From NCBI GenBank assembly GCA_005792545.1, contig SXRM01000087.1, positions 1 to 43,762 on the forward strand: DNA of 43,762 nucleotides, in the 5' to 3' direction. The notes under the pieces were generated by a model. That model was not told the origin of the DNA. It did not search any database and worked only from the letters and a program-made list of their open reading frames with translations. This DNA comes from Pseudomonadota bacterium. Its GTDB lineage: Bacteria > Myxococcota_A > UBA9042. Within the stretch, counting starts at the first letter, position 1. Every line of letters starts with the position of its first letter. The position numbers and the translations under genes were made by a program. This document shows, piece after piece, positions 8,652-17,943 of the stretch.

Positions 8652-9667
8652 CCGCGCGCCTGCCGCCAGCCCCCGCTACGCTGTTCAGCCCCGCCGGCCA
8701 CTTGCTCGACGGCGTCTATGCGGGTGGCGTGGCCGACCCGGACATCGGCGTCCGCGGTGCGCTCGGTTGCCTGCGCCAAAAAGAGTGGCATTACCTCTCG
8801 GTGTGCACCACGACCCACTTCGTTGCCGTGGCCGTCGTGCAGTTGGGGTACCTGGCCAATGCGTTTGTGTATGCGGTCGAGTTGGGCGACCGGACCAGCG
8901 GCCCCTGGCAGTGGGAGGCGCTGAGTCCCCTGGGTCGCGCCGCGTTGTTTGCATCGGCCGCAGACCGCGGGGTGACCGACTGGCAGAGCCGGCACGGCCG
9001 CATCGTTATCGCCGGCGACCGCAGCGGCTGGCAAGTCGACCTGGACGTGGCGCTGCGCAACCGCGGCGAGTCGCGGCCTTTGCGCGGCCGAATCAGCGTA
9101 GCGCGTGCCGAACCGCTGGCCCTGGTGCACAGGCTGCCGACCGGCAAGCCGGCCTACACCGAAAAGGAGGCGGGGCTGCGCGCCGACCTCGACCTGCGCT
9201 TGGGCGACCAGACGCTGCGCGAATCGGGCCTCGCGACCAGCGACTGGACCCGCTCGTTGGCGCAGCGCGAGACGCGCTGGAAGTGGGCGTCGATGGTTGC
9301 GCAATTGCCCGATGGCCGGCGACTAGGGCTCAACTTGTCGGCCGAAGTGTATGACGACGCGCGCGGGCACGGTCGCGAAAACGTGGTGTGGCTTGATGGC
9401 GCGCTGCAACCCCTTGGCGGCGTGCGCTTCACTGTGCCAGCTGCCGCGGATCAACACACCTGGCGCATCGACAGTCTGGATGACGGCGCCGTGGCGTTGC
9501 GCTTCGAGCCGGCGGGTGCGCGCCGCCAGGACCTGGATCTCTTGGTGGTCGCCAGTCAGTTCGTGCAGCCGTTCGGTCGTTTCTTTGGCCAACTGGCGGT
9601 CGGCGGCGAAGTCATCGCCGTGGACGGCGCATTTGGTGTCGTCGAAGACCATCGGGCACGTTGGTAG
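8648..9667 (+). CDS. DUF2804 family protein
   Basis: 339 residues. The GTG at 8648 overlaps the upstream TGA, and this start is chosen over the in-frame GTG at 8639. The protein matches the DUF2804 pattern: an ETRWKWAS block, RRLGLNLS, and a terminal FGVVEDHRARW. No signal peptide or membrane segment is seen. The biochemical role of this family is not established; some members look related to AttH/lipocalin-like folds. Coupling to the lipoprotein gene may be incidental. Confidence 0.8.
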   Translation: MTARLPPAPATLFSPAGHLLDGVYAGGVADPDIGVRGALGCLRQKEWHYLSVCTTTHFVAVAVVQLGYLANAFVYAVELGDRTSGPWQWEALSPLGRAALFASAADRGVTDWQSRHGRIVIAGDRSGWQVDLDVALRNRGESRPLRGRISVARAEPLALVHRLPTGKPAYTEKEAGLRADLDLRLGDQTLRESGLATSDWTRSLAQRETRWKWASMVAQLPDGRRLGLNLSAEVYDDARGHGRENVVWLDGALQPLGGVRFTVPAAADQHTWRIDSLDDGAVALRFEPAGARRQDLDLLVVASQFVQPFGRFFGQLAVGGEVIAVDGAFGVVEDHRARW

Positions 9668-9671
9668 GGGC

Positions 9672-9811
9672 TCGCAAAAAATCTACTCGATTTTCTACGG
9701 GCGCCCATTTGCCAGCTCGGTGGCTCGCAAGCTCGCGTCTTTGCAAGCCGACTCGCCGCTCCGCCGTCTGCCGAGGTCGACTGAGTTATTCTTTGACATG
9801 CTCCACGCGGT
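9672..9811. repeat. Dispersed repeat, copy B
   Basis: Second copy of the element found at 141-271; the 36-base core at 9724-9759 differs at one base. It is followed at about 9824-9854 by an inverted repeat (CCAAG-ATTGC ... GCAAT, then CTTGG) just ahead of the next gene. The 13-mer CCCCAAGATTGCC inside that inverted repeat also occurs near 6048. Confidence 0.6.
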
Positions 9812-9913
9812 TCTCGCCCCAAGATTGCCGGATCGCGCAATTTCCTTGGGGGGTTCAGCAAACTGTGATAGATTGTGAACGTCGGCGCCGCCCTGTCGGC
9901 GTACGAGGTTCCG

Positions 9914-10624
9914 ATGAGTACCAGCGGGCCCCCCCGTCAGCCCGGGCCGCCCATGCGGCACATTGCCGGTGTCGGCTATCAGGCACCCGGTGCGAGTCAA
10001 GCCGCGTTTCGATCGGAGAGCAGCCGTCAGCCATCAGAGCGCGCCAGCGGCGAGCACACGGCCACGCCACGCCACGGTCACGTTGTGGTGCCGTCGCCCG
10101 GCGCCGCGCCGCCGCCGCGCGCCGTCGGTCGCGTGTCGGGTGCGTTCCATGCGCCCGCGCCGGCGCTGGAGGTGCCGCCGGCCGTCATCGTCGAGCACAC
10201 CGACTTTCTGTCGCTGATCGGTCAGCTCGGTGTGCGGCCGACCCTGCAGGAGCGCGAGCTCGCCGTCATCGCCACCCTTCTGCTGCGCTGCTCCGCCGCC
10301 GAGGGCCGGGTGATGGTCGCGGAAGGACAACCGGCGGACCATGCTTTCTTTCTCATCGTCGGCATTGCCGAGGTGTCGCAACCGGGTCAGGGGCGGTCAG
10401 CCGCGTTCGACGTCATCCAGCCCGGGTCGTTCTTCGGCGAAGGCGCGGTGCTCGGTGACACCGTTCACGGCTACACCGTCACCGCTGGCCCGGGCTGCGT
10501 GCTGTTTGCGCTGAGCAAGGCGGCGATGGCGGATTTGTGGCAACGCGACCGGTTGCTGGGCCAGCGCGTTCACGCCGCGTTTGCAGCGCAATTGACCTAC
10601 CGGCTGCGCCAGCGCGGCTGGTAG
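9914..10624 (+). CDS. Cyclic-nucleotide-binding domain protein
   Basis: 236 residues from the ATG at 9914, preceded by GAGG at 9905-9908; a GTG at 9875 is the less likely alternative. The first 90 residues are Pro/Ala/Gly/Arg-rich and probably disordered. Residues about 95-235 form a CRP-type cNMP-binding domain: VMVAEGQPADHAFFLIVGIAE, then PGSFFGEGAVL in the phosphate-binding cassette position. The Arg that contacts the cyclic phosphate in CRP is not obvious (VLGDTVHGYTV), so the ligand may differ or be absent. No helix-turn-helix follows, so it is not a CRP-type regulator by itself. Confidence 0.82.
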   Translation: MSTSGPPRQPGPPMRHIAGVGYQAPGASQAAFRSESSRQPSERASGEHTATPRHGHVVVPSPGAAPPPRAVGRVSGAFHAPAPALEVPPAVIVEHTDFLSLIGQLGVRPTLQERELAVIATLLLRCSAAEGRVMVAEGQPADHAFFLIVGIAEVSQPGQGRSAAFDVIQPGSFFGEGAVLGDTVHGYTVTAGPGCVLFALSKAAMADLWQRDRLLGQRVHAAFAAQLTYRLRQRGW

Positions 10625-10777
10625 CCCCAGTCGACCCCAGACCCCGCGACTGCCCCAGTACCAGAACGCCAACTGCGGCCGCCGTCGGTGGCCAGCGCGG
10701 GCTGCGGGCTGCGCGCGCGGCCGACGTTCCGTGCAGCTTTGCCGGCAGACCATGGACCGCGCGACCACGGTGGCCCT

Positions 10778-12820
10778 ATGCTTGCGCGCCTTCCGGCCCG
10801 GCCCGGCCCGACCAACGCCTTGACCGACCCCGCTCGCCCGCAACTGTCGCCCGACCGCTGGGTACTGGCCTGGTGGCTGCTTGTCGCTTTTTGCGCCGGC
10901 CTCGCGGTGTGGCCGCTGTGGGCCGGCCACTGGCTGCCGCTGCACGACGCCGCGCAGGTCGCGCACCAGGCGTCGGTCATCTGGGACTGGAACGTCGAAC
11001 CGGTGTTCCGCCGCGACTTTGTGCGCGCGCCGTTTCCGACCCCCAACTTCTTGGGCATCGCGCTGCTCACCGCCCTGGCCCCGTTGGGTGGTGTGCTGCT
11101 CGCCCATAAGGTGGTGCTGACTTTGTGCGTGCTCGGCGTCATTGCGGCGTCGGGCTGGCTCCTGCGCGCTGCCGGTCACAGCCGCTGGCTGCTGCTGGCT
11201 GCGCTGCCCTGGGCCTGGCACCAGGAGATGTACATTGGTCACCTGGCGCACAGCGTCGGACTGCCGCTGTTTTTGGCGGCGCTGGCGGCGCACCTGGGGC
11301 TAGTTCGCGCCCCCGGGCCTTGGCGGGCCCTGCTGGTCGCGCTGCTGATAGGCGTCCTGGCGATTACGCACCTGCTGCTGTGGGTTGTAGCGACGCTCAT
11401 GCTGCCCGTGCTCGGTTGCGCCAGTGGCTGGACGCCGGGGCGCTGGCGCGGGGCTGCCACCGGTCTAGTCCGCGACTTGGGGCTGGGCATGCCCGGCTGG
11501 GCGCTGGTGGTGCCGTGGTACATGCGCGACGTGGCGCCGACGGGGCATCTGGCCGAGCTTGCCGGCGAGTGGCGCCTGCCCATCGACAACCTGCGCACGG
11601 TGTTCGGCCAGATGTTCGATGTGTTCGCGCCGCGCGGTGGCGCGCTCGACAGCCTGCCGGACCTGCTGTTCAACCGGCCCGGCGACCTCATCAGCGCGCT
11701 GTGGTGCATCGGCATCGGGCTGTGGGTGCTGGCGACGATTCGGCAGCCCCGCGACGGCGCGCCAAGCCTGGGCTCGCGCTATCTGGCACTGGCGACCGGT
11801 GGGCTGGCCGTAGCGTTTTTCGTGTTTCCCGTCCACGTGTTTCGGCCCGTATGGATCCACGGCCTCGGCGGGCGGCTGGTGGCGCCGCTGCTGCTGGTGG
11901 CCGCGCTGGCCCTGCGCTTGGACCCGACGCGGCCGGCGCCCAATGCGAGGCTGCGCGCCTGGGCCGGCTCCGCGGCACTTCTGGCCGCCGCGGTGTGGCT
12001 GCCGATCTCGACCGTGCGCTCGGCGGTGCTGGTGCAGCCCGAATTCGACCACATGGCCGAGGCGCTGGCCACCATCCCGCGCGGCAAGGCGGTGCTGGTC
12101 CTGCGGCCGGATTTCGAGAGCCACTGGATGCAGATGCACATCTTTGCCGACGTCGGCCAGTACGCGGCGGTGCTGCGCGGCGCCGCCGTGCCACAGGTGT
12201 TCATCGACCCGGTACTGCAGCCGGTGCGCACCGCCGCCGGCCGCATTCGCCCCGCGCCGCCGGGCGACGACCATGAGCGCTTCAACTGGCACGATCACGG
12301 CCGCTACTACGACTACGTGGCACTGTTTCGCAATCCGTTCGCCGCCGAGCCGCGCTACGAGGCGCTGCTGCGCAGTTGGCCGCGCGTGTACCAGCGCGGC
12401 AAGTGGCAGGTGTTCCAGAACCTGCACCCCGAGTCGTGGCCGCCGCCGCCGCCGGCCGTCTCGCCGCCGCGCGACCCCGACGCCCAGATCGCCGAGTCGA
12501 TTGCCGACACCGTCGGGTCGATGATGGGCTTGGGCTGGACGCTGCCGTACGCGCTGGACCCCGAGTTGGTGCAGCGCGACGAGACGCTGCGCGCGATGCT
12601 CGGCCTGCCGTCGCGCAACCCAGGCGCCGACTTGCCAGCACCGCAAGCCGTCACCGAGACCGGGATGGAGCGGCAACTGGCGCCACTGCCCGAGCCGGTG
12701 ACGACCGATGTCGCTCCTGCGCCGTCGCCGCTGTTCGTGCCCAGGGCGCTGGCATTGCCGCCGTCGATCGTCGCGCCGGTGCCAGTCACCCCGCCGGTAC
12801 GCCCTGACCCGTCGCGGTAG
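10778..12820 (+). CDS. Large polytopic membrane protein, GT-C-like
   Basis: 680 residues from the ATG at 10778. About ten hydrophobic helices lie between residues 25 and 430 (first WVLAWWLLVAFCAGLAVW). The first extracytoplasmic loop has LPLHDAAQ, an Asp position typical of GT-C glycosyltransferases. A soluble domain of about 250 residues follows, with an acidic/His-rich segment (DDHERFNWHDHGRYYDY) and a Pro-rich C-terminus. No named family is recognised. A lipid-linked sugar transferase is a guess from topology only. Confidence 0.7.
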   Translation: MLARLPARPGPTNALTDPARPQLSPDRWVLAWWLLVAFCAGLAVWPLWAGHWLPLHDAAQVAHQASVIWDWNVEPVFRRDFVRAPFPTPNFLGIALLTALAPLGGVLLAHKVVLTLCVLGVIAASGWLLRAAGHSRWLLLAALPWAWHQEMYIGHLAHSVGLPLFLAALAAHLGLVRAPGPWRALLVALLIGVLAITHLLLWVVATLMLPVLGCASGWTPGRWRGAATGLVRDLGLGMPGWALVVPWYMRDVAPTGHLAELAGEWRLPIDNLRTVFGQMFDVFAPRGGALDSLPDLLFNRPGDLISALWCIGIGLWVLATIRQPRDGAPSLGSRYLALATGGLAVAFFVFPVHVFRPVWIHGLGGRLVAPLLLVAALALRLDPTRPAPNARLRAWAGSAALLAAAVWLPISTVRSAVLVQPEFDHMAEALATIPRGKAVLVLRPDFESHWMQMHIFADVGQYAAVLRGAAVPQVFIDPVLQPVRTAAGRIRPAPPGDDHERFNWHDHGRYYDYVALFRNPFAAEPRYEALLRSWPRVYQRGKWQVFQNLHPESWPPPPPAVSPPRDPDAQIAESIADTVGSMMGLGWTLPYALDPELVQRDETLRAMLGLPSRNPGADLPAPQAVTETGMERQLAPLPEPVTTDVAPAPSPLFVPRALALPPSIVAPVPVTPPVRPDPSR

Positions 12821-12887
12821 CGCTGCGCCGCCCGCCGAACGTGTTACATTGCACCATGCGGGCGCTCCGCTCGCTTTCGGTTCAATC

Positions 12888-13907
12888 GTGGAACGCAGCG
12901 GCCTTTCGCTCTTTGGCATCCCGATCACGGTCTCGCTGTGGCACTTCGTGTGGATGCTGGTGCTGCTGCACAACGTCGATGTCGGCGACATGGGCTTTGC
13001 CGGCACCGCGCTCTTCATCCTGATGGCCAGCTTCTCGGTGCTGGCTCACGAACTCGGGCACGCTGGCGTGGCCAAAGCCCTGGACCTTGACCCCGAGATT
13101 CATCTGGTCAGCCTGGGCGGCATCACCCGCCACGCCCCGGCGCGCAAGCCCTGGCAAGAGTTCGCGATCGTGCTAGCTGGGCCGATGATGAACTTTGCGC
13201 TGGCCGCGGCCTTGTACCTGGGCCGCAGCGTGCTGCCGCCCAATGCGGCGCTGCTGACCAGCTTGGTGGTGGACATCAATGTGGTGTGGGGCATCTACAA
13301 CCTGCTGCCGGTGTGGCCGATGGACGGCGGCCAGCTGATGCGCATCGCGTTCAAGAAGTTCCTGCGGCCGCTGCTGGCGGATCGCTTGACCCACGGGATT
13401 TCCATCGCGGTCGCGCTGGTGATTGGCCTGCTGTTGGCGCGGATGGGGTTCTTTATCGCCGCGATCTTTCTGGCGATGTCGCTTTTGCAGAACTGGCGCA
13501 TGCTGCAAGACGTCAACGACAGCCACGACGCCAAAGTGCAGCAGAAGCACAGTCGCGTGCGCGAACTGGTGACTGAGGCGCGTAGTGCCTTCGAGCAGGC
13601 TGACTTCGCGACGGCGACGCGCCTGGCCCACCTGGCCAAAAGCGAGCCCTACCTGTCGCAGGAAGAACTCGACCACATCTGGCATCTGCTGGCCCTGTGC
13701 GAGGTGCGCGTCGGCCACTATGAGCAGGCCATTCGCTACGCGGAGCGGTTGCCGCAGTCCGCGGACATGGCCGCGGTGCAGGCCTACGCGCTGCAAGCGC
13801 TGGGGGACGGCAGCCGTATCAAGCGCTTCTTGGCCTCGCCGTCTGCGGTGCTGCTGAGTGCTGAACGCATCGAGCAACTGCAAGACCAGGCGCGCGTCAC
13901 CGCGTAG
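12888..13907 (+). CDS. Site-2 protease (M50) with C-terminal helical repeats
   Basis: 339 residues from the GTG at 12888; TTG 12850 is an alternative. The zinc site is HELGH at residues 54-58, and the second conserved element is NLLPVWPMDGG at 138-148, with Asp146 as third zinc ligand. FGIPITVSLW at the start and about five membrane helices fit the small M50 metalloprotease group. Unlike minimal members it carries about 120 extra residues (about 215-339) forming paired helices, TPR-like, probably cytoplasmic. It likely cleaves membrane-embedded substrates such as anti-sigma factors or signal-peptide remnants; none is encoded next to it. Confidence 0.88.
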   Translation: MERSGLSLFGIPITVSLWHFVWMLVLLHNVDVGDMGFAGTALFILMASFSVLAHELGHAGVAKALDLDPEIHLVSLGGITRHAPARKPWQEFAIVLAGPMMNFALAAALYLGRSVLPPNAALLTSLVVDINVVWGIYNLLPVWPMDGGQLMRIAFKKFLRPLLADRLTHGISIAVALVIGLLLARMGFFIAAIFLAMSLLQNWRMLQDVNDSHDAKVQQKHSRVRELVTEARSAFEQADFATATRLAHLAKSEPYLSQEELDHIWHLLALCEVRVGHYEQAIRYAERLPQSADMAAVQAYALQALGDGSRIKRFLASPSAVLLSAERIEQLQDQARVTA

Positions 13908-14031
13908 CTGCGGCTGGACCGCGGCGGCCCAATGCGCCGTGAAAGAAGGTAAACCCAGCTTGCGATCGCCGCAGGCATGGGCATCGTGTGTCTGACGACT
14001 GCGCGCAACCAGGCTGCGCGCGCGAGCCGCG

Positions 14032-14334
14032 ATGCCGCATCCCCCGCGACCGCCTCCCGCACCCCGACCCGGCGCCCGGCCGCCTGAGCGCGAGTTGTGC
14101 GTTATCGAAATCGGTGACGGCTGGGCCATCCGCTGGCGCGGCGAGCTGCGGCTGCTGGCGACGTTTGAGACCATGCGCCAAGCCCTCAATGCCGCGCTGC
14201 ATCAGGCTTGGCAAGCCAAGGTCGATGTGCTGGTGCAGCAGCGGGACGGCAGCATGCACCGCATGCGCCCGCTGCAGCCGGTCGAGCCCGAGCCCCGGCG
14301 TCGGCGCGGCGGCGGGAGCAGTACAGAGCGCTAG
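14032..14334 (+). CDS. Small DUF2188-like protein
   Basis: 100 residues. After a Pro/Arg-rich start, residues 20-80 read CVIEIGDGWAIRWRGE, then TFETMRQALNAALHQAW and VDVLVQQRDGSMHRM. This resembles DUF2188, a roughly 60-residue fold with a terminal R/QDG...R pattern. The C-terminus is Arg/Gly-rich. The role of the family is unknown. Confidence 0.6.
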   Translation: MPHPPRPPPAPRPGARPPERELCVIEIGDGWAIRWRGELRLLATFETMRQALNAALHQAWQAKVDVLVQQRDGSMHRMRPLQPVEPEPRRRRGGGSSTER

Positions 14335-14454
14335 CTCGGCAGTACCTTGCACCCACGGGCCCACTGCGGCCCGCCCGACACATTGACACCATCGCCCCTT
14401 GCACCGATCCTTGCGGCCCCTTGGCGGCAGCAAGGCCGCAGCATCAGGTGTCCC

Positions 14455-16347
14455 ATGCGCGCAGCCCGCTTGTCGTTGCCCTGCCTCGCCGTCGCCGTCG
14501 TCTGCAGCCTCCCCGCGGTCGCGGTCGTGGCGGCTCCGCCGGCCAAACCCGTCAAGGTGGACCCCAAGCTCAACGCCGCGGTGGTGCTCAAGTCCGGCAT
14601 CAAGTCGGCCGATTTCGTCGCGCGCGGCATGGCGTATCGCGGCCTGCAGTTCGAGAAGGACCGCGAAGGCGCCAAGAAGCTGCTTGAAGACGGCGCGACC
14701 GACCCGCAATGGGTGGTTCGCGCAGGCGTGGCCCAGGCCTTCTACGCCCTCAAAGACGTCCGCTGGCGCAAGGTCGTGCACGACGCGCTGGTGATGCCGG
14801 TGCTCAGCCCCCTGGAGGTGCTGCCGGTGCTCGACGACATGCTCGACAAGGACCAGCTGGCGCTGATTTTCGAGGTGCTCGGCGACAAGGAGCATGAGCA
14901 GCACGACAAGGTGATGGCGGCACTGCTTCGTCGCGACCGGCCGCACCTGGTGCCGCTGTTCGTGCAGGGCCTGGCCAGCAAAGACGCTCTGGTCGCCCAG
15001 ACGCTGCTCAAAGGCCTGGTCAAGCTCAGCCCGGTGTTGCAGGTCAAGATCCTGGATGCCATCGCCAAGGCGCACGCGGCGAACGATGTCGTGACCAAAG
15101 CCCTGCTCGAAGTCGCCGCGGCCAGCCACGAAAAGCTGCCGACCAGCTACCTGAACCTGGTCAAGACCAAGGACGGAGCGCTGCTGGACAAGGTCACGGT
15201 CATGCGCGCCCGCCATGGCGATCGGGCTGTTGCCAAGGCCATGGTGGCGATGTGCTTGCGTCTCAAGGACAAGGAACAGTTGGCGGCCTTGCAGGCGCTC
15301 AAGCCCATTTCGAGCAAAGAGGACGCGGTCCTGCTCAAGCCCATCTTGGAGCAGGGGCCGTCACACGAGACGTTGTTTCAGGTGTACGAGTTGCTGGCGC
15401 GTGCTGGCGATCGCTCGATGCAAAAAGAGGCCGAAAACCTCGCGGAATCGACCGACGTCGATGTGCGCGCGACGGGCGTGTTCTACCTCGGTTGGGTCGG
15501 TGGCGCCGGTCGCATCGGCGACATGCACCGCTACCTGCAAGACGGCATCCCGGCTGTGCGCATCGCCGCCGCGCGCGTGCTCGGCTACATCGCCAGCCAC
15601 ATCTCGGTCGGGCCGCTCAAAGAGGGTATCGAGCTGGAAAAGGACGAGCGGGTGCGCATGGAGATGGTCCGCGCGCTGGCGGGCATCCGCCACAAGGATG
15701 CGTACCAGGCGCTGATGTTCTTTACGCGCGAAAAAGACCCAGAATTGCGGCGGGTGGTGGTGCGGGCGCTCGCCGATTCGGGCGATGCTGTGGTGCGGCA
15801 GGGGTTGCAAAATGCGCTCAACGACAACGATCCGCGCATCCGCAGCGAGGCGGTCCGCGGCTTTATCCTGAGCGATGTCGCCAAGGCCGTCGACGTGTGG
15901 AAGCGCGCCATCCGCTGGCTGCCGCCGGGCGTGGTCCTGGACCTGACCCGCGAGATGAGCAAGACCATGGAAGGCTTTATCGAGCTCGCGCTCGCCGACG
16001 GTGGCAAGGACGACAATGGCGTAGCGGTGCGCGAAGAGGCGCTCGTCGCGCTGCACCTGCTGCCCGAGGCCGAGACGCGCATCCTGTTCAAGCTCTTGGA
16101 GCAGACGCAGGAAGAGGACTTGAAGATCCGCATCTTGCGCGCGCTGTTGGACCTGGACAAGGCCAAGGTTGCCGTCGCCATCAAGTCCACGGCGCTGCAG
16201 TCCAGCCCGCGGGCGCGGATGGCGGCGATTCGCATGCTCGGCAAGCTCAAAGGCGACAAGGAAGCGCAGGAATTCCTGGTGCGCTTCTTGGACGAAGCCG
16301 ACGAGCGCATTCGCATCGCCGCGGCGCTGACCATTTTGGGCGGCTGA
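14455..16347 (+). CDS. Secreted HEAT-repeat protein
   Basis: 630 residues from the ATG at 14455. The signal peptide (LPCLAVAVVCSLPAVAVVAA) leads to a mature protein built almost entirely of HEAT/PBS-lyase-like helical repeats. Units such as DVDVRATGVFYLGWVG, DGIPAVRIAAARVLGYI, DPELRRVVVRALADSG and NDPRIRSEAVRGF are spaced by about 30-37 residues. Such scaffolds bind proteins. It starts a compact + strand run with the next two genes, the first overlapping its tail, suggesting that they act together at the cell envelope. Confidence 0.88.
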   Translation: MRAARLSLPCLAVAVVCSLPAVAVVAAPPAKPVKVDPKLNAAVVLKSGIKSADFVARGMAYRGLQFEKDREGAKKLLEDGATDPQWVVRAGVAQAFYALKDVRWRKVVHDALVMPVLSPLEVLPVLDDMLDKDQLALIFEVLGDKEHEQHDKVMAALLRRDRPHLVPLFVQGLASKDALVAQTLLKGLVKLSPVLQVKILDAIAKAHAANDVVTKALLEVAAASHEKLPTSYLNLVKTKDGALLDKVTVMRARHGDRAVAKAMVAMCLRLKDKEQLAALQALKPISSKEDAVLLKPILEQGPSHETLFQVYELLARAGDRSMQKEAENLAESTDVDVRATGVFYLGWVGGAGRIGDMHRYLQDGIPAVRIAAARVLGYIASHISVGPLKEGIELEKDERVRMEMVRALAGIRHKDAYQALMFFTREKDPELRRVVVRALADSGDAVVRQGLQNALNDNDPRIRSEAVRGFILSDVAKAVDVWKRAIRWLPPGVVLDLTREMSKTMEGFIELALADGGKDDNGVAVREEALVALHLLPEAETRILFKLLEQTQEEDLKIRILRALLDLDKAKVAVAIKSTALQSSPRARMAAIRMLGKLKGDKEAQEFLVRFLDEADERIRIAAALTILGG

Positions 16348-16352
16348 ATTCC

Positions 16353-17144
16353 TTGATAGCTGGCCGTGCAATTGCCTTGGGCGGTGCGCTGCTGTGGGCC
16401 GCGCTGGCCAGCAGCTGTGCCGCGCCCGCTGGCGACCCGGTCCGCGATGTTGCGGGCGAAGCACGGGCCCTGGTGCATGGCCTGGGTTCGGCTCGCAACT
16501 GCCTCGGCGACCAACACTGCACCTTTGGCGCCACCCGTGGTGTTTGCGCGCTCGGCACTTGCATGGGCCTACTGACCGCCGACCAGCGGCCGCAGCGGCA
16601 GGTGGTACTGGAGCGCATCGGCGCGGCCGACGACAAGCTGGCAGCGGCGATTGCCGACCTGGTCCGGCCGATGGTCGACAAGGCCGAACTGTCTGCGCCC
16701 TCGCAACTGGCGGTCGCCGAAGCGATGGGCGCGCTGTGGCGGCGCGCAGGCTGTGGGGAGGGGCCGTGGCAGTCGCCGCTGCGTGCGGCGGCAGCTGGGC
16801 GCGAGCCCGCCGTGGCCGCTACAGCGCGGATCCAGCTCGGTCGCTGCGGCGACGTGACGGTGCTGCCTGACTTGCAAGAGGATGCCGCGACAGGCAGCGA
16901 GCTGTTGCGCGCGGAATCTTGCGCGGCACTTGCGGGTTATGCGCGCGGCCCGGACCAGGCCAAGGCGCACGCTGCGCTGCTGGAACGGCTAGCCGATCCC
17001 TCGCCCGTGGTGCAGCGGGCGGCCGTGCTGGCGCTGCGGCGCTGGCCCACGCCGTTGCCGGCCACCGCGCTGGCAGCGCTGCACGCGCGCGCGCCCCATC
17101 TCGCCTACCTGCTCGGCACCAGCGACGCCGAAAAGATGCCATGA
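16353..17144 (+). CDS. Lipoprotein with HEAT-like C-terminus
   Basis: 263 residues from a TTG six bases after the HEAT-protein stop; no better start exists without overlapping the upstream gene. The signal peptide ends in a lipobox (LAALASSC). Four Cys near residues 45-65 (NCLGDQHCTFG, CALGTC) suggest a small disulfide-bonded module. The C-terminal 150 residues are Ala/Leu-rich helices with HEAT-like units (DPSPVVQRAAVLALRRW). The stop overlaps the ATG of the glutaredoxin gene. Confidence 0.78.
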   Translation: MIAGRAIALGGALLWAALASSCAAPAGDPVRDVAGEARALVHGLGSARNCLGDQHCTFGATRGVCALGTCMGLLTADQRPQRQVVLERIGAADDKLAAAIADLVRPMVDKAELSAPSQLAVAEAMGALWRRAGCGEGPWQSPLRAAAAGREPAVAATARIQLGRCGDVTVLPDLQEDAATGSELLRAESCAALAGYARGPDQAKAHAALLERLADPSPVVQRAAVLALRRWPTPLPATALAALHARAPHLAYLLGTSDAEKMP

Positions 17145-17842
17145 ATCGACTGCTTGCCTGTTGCCTGACCATCGTAGCGCTCGCGTGCGGCAAGGCCGCC
17201 GACGACGAATCCGCCCAAGCCGCGCCGGCAACCATTCCGCCGCCGCCGGCCGTCGGTGACGCCGCTGGTCCGTACGTCTTGCGCTACTTCGCACCCTCGT
17301 CCGGTCTGCTGGTGCCCGTGCGCACGGTTGCCGAGGTGCCCGAAGGCGCACGCGGCCAGGTGGTGGTGACCTACGAAGATCCGGCGCTGCAAGGCCCCTG
17401 GCTCTACGTCGCGGACCTGACTCAAAAGCAGGGCGCCGGGTTCGCCGTGCGCAGCGTCGACCGGCAGGAACTCGAAGCGGCCATGGCGGCAGCCCAGCCA
17501 AAGCCTGCGTCTGTGCAAGCTGCCGCGCCAACAGCGCCCGGCGCCGCCTCGCAACCCGCAGCACCGGCCGCCGCCGCAGCCGCCGACCAGGACGTCATCA
17601 TCTACCGCACCGTCTGGTGCGGCTATTGCAAGAAGGCGGCCGAGTACCTGCGGCTCAAGGGCGTGCCGTTTGAAGAAAAGGACCTGGAACGCGACCCAGG
17701 TGCGCGTGAGGACATGCTGGCGCGGGCCAAGAAGGCCGGCGTGCCCGAGTCGCGGCTGCAGGGCGTGCCGATTCTTTCGGTCAGGGGCAAGATCATCAAC
17801 GGATTCGACCGCGCGGGCATCGACCGGGCGTTGGGCGGCTAG
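17141..17842 (+). CDS. Lipoprotein-anchored glutaredoxin
   Basis: 233 residues; the ATG overlaps the previous TGA by four bases. The signal peptide and lipobox (CLTIVALAC) are followed by a roughly 70-residue domain of unknown type (residues about 40-110), an Ala/Pro linker, and a glutaredoxin domain from about residue 148. The active site is WCGYC (Cys160, Cys163), with the glutaredoxin-typical GVPFEEKDLERD and GVPILSVRGKIINGFD (cis-Pro, glutathione-binding region). Most glutaredoxins are cytoplasmic, so a lipid-anchored one is unusual. It probably serves disulfide exchange with the neighbouring Cys-containing lipoprotein; that partnership is inferred from coupling only. Confidence 0.85.
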   Translation: MNRLLACCLTIVALACGKAADDESAQAAPATIPPPPAVGDAAGPYVLRYFAPSSGLLVPVRTVAEVPEGARGQVVVTYEDPALQGPWLYVADLTQKQGAGFAVRSVDRQELEAAMAAAQPKPASVQAAAPTAPGAASQPAAPAAAAAADQDVIIYRTVWCGYCKKAAEYLRLKGVPFEEKDLERDPGAREDMLARAKKAGVPESRLQGVPILSVRGKIINGFDRAGIDRALGG

Positions 17843-17865
17843 GTCCGAGATAGCGCCAAAAGGCC

Positions 17866-17894
17866 TTGCAATCCGTTGCACACGCAGGCATTAT
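17866..17894 (+). promoter_or_regulatory. Possible sigma-70-type promoter
   Basis: TTGCAA (17866-17871) and CATTAT (17889-17894) are separated by exactly 17 bp, upstream of the PPC-like lipoprotein gene. Each hexamer matches consensus at four of six positions. Confidence 0.35.
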
Positions 17895-17943
17895 TCCGCG
17901 CCCGCGACCCCAGGTCGGTCGCCAAACCGTGGAGTTCCTGACC

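Noticed and set aside
11465-13018. 517-codon minus-strand open frame
   Set aside because: Covers most of the membrane-protein gene and the start of the protease gene on the other strand; low-complexity Arg/Gly/His composition.
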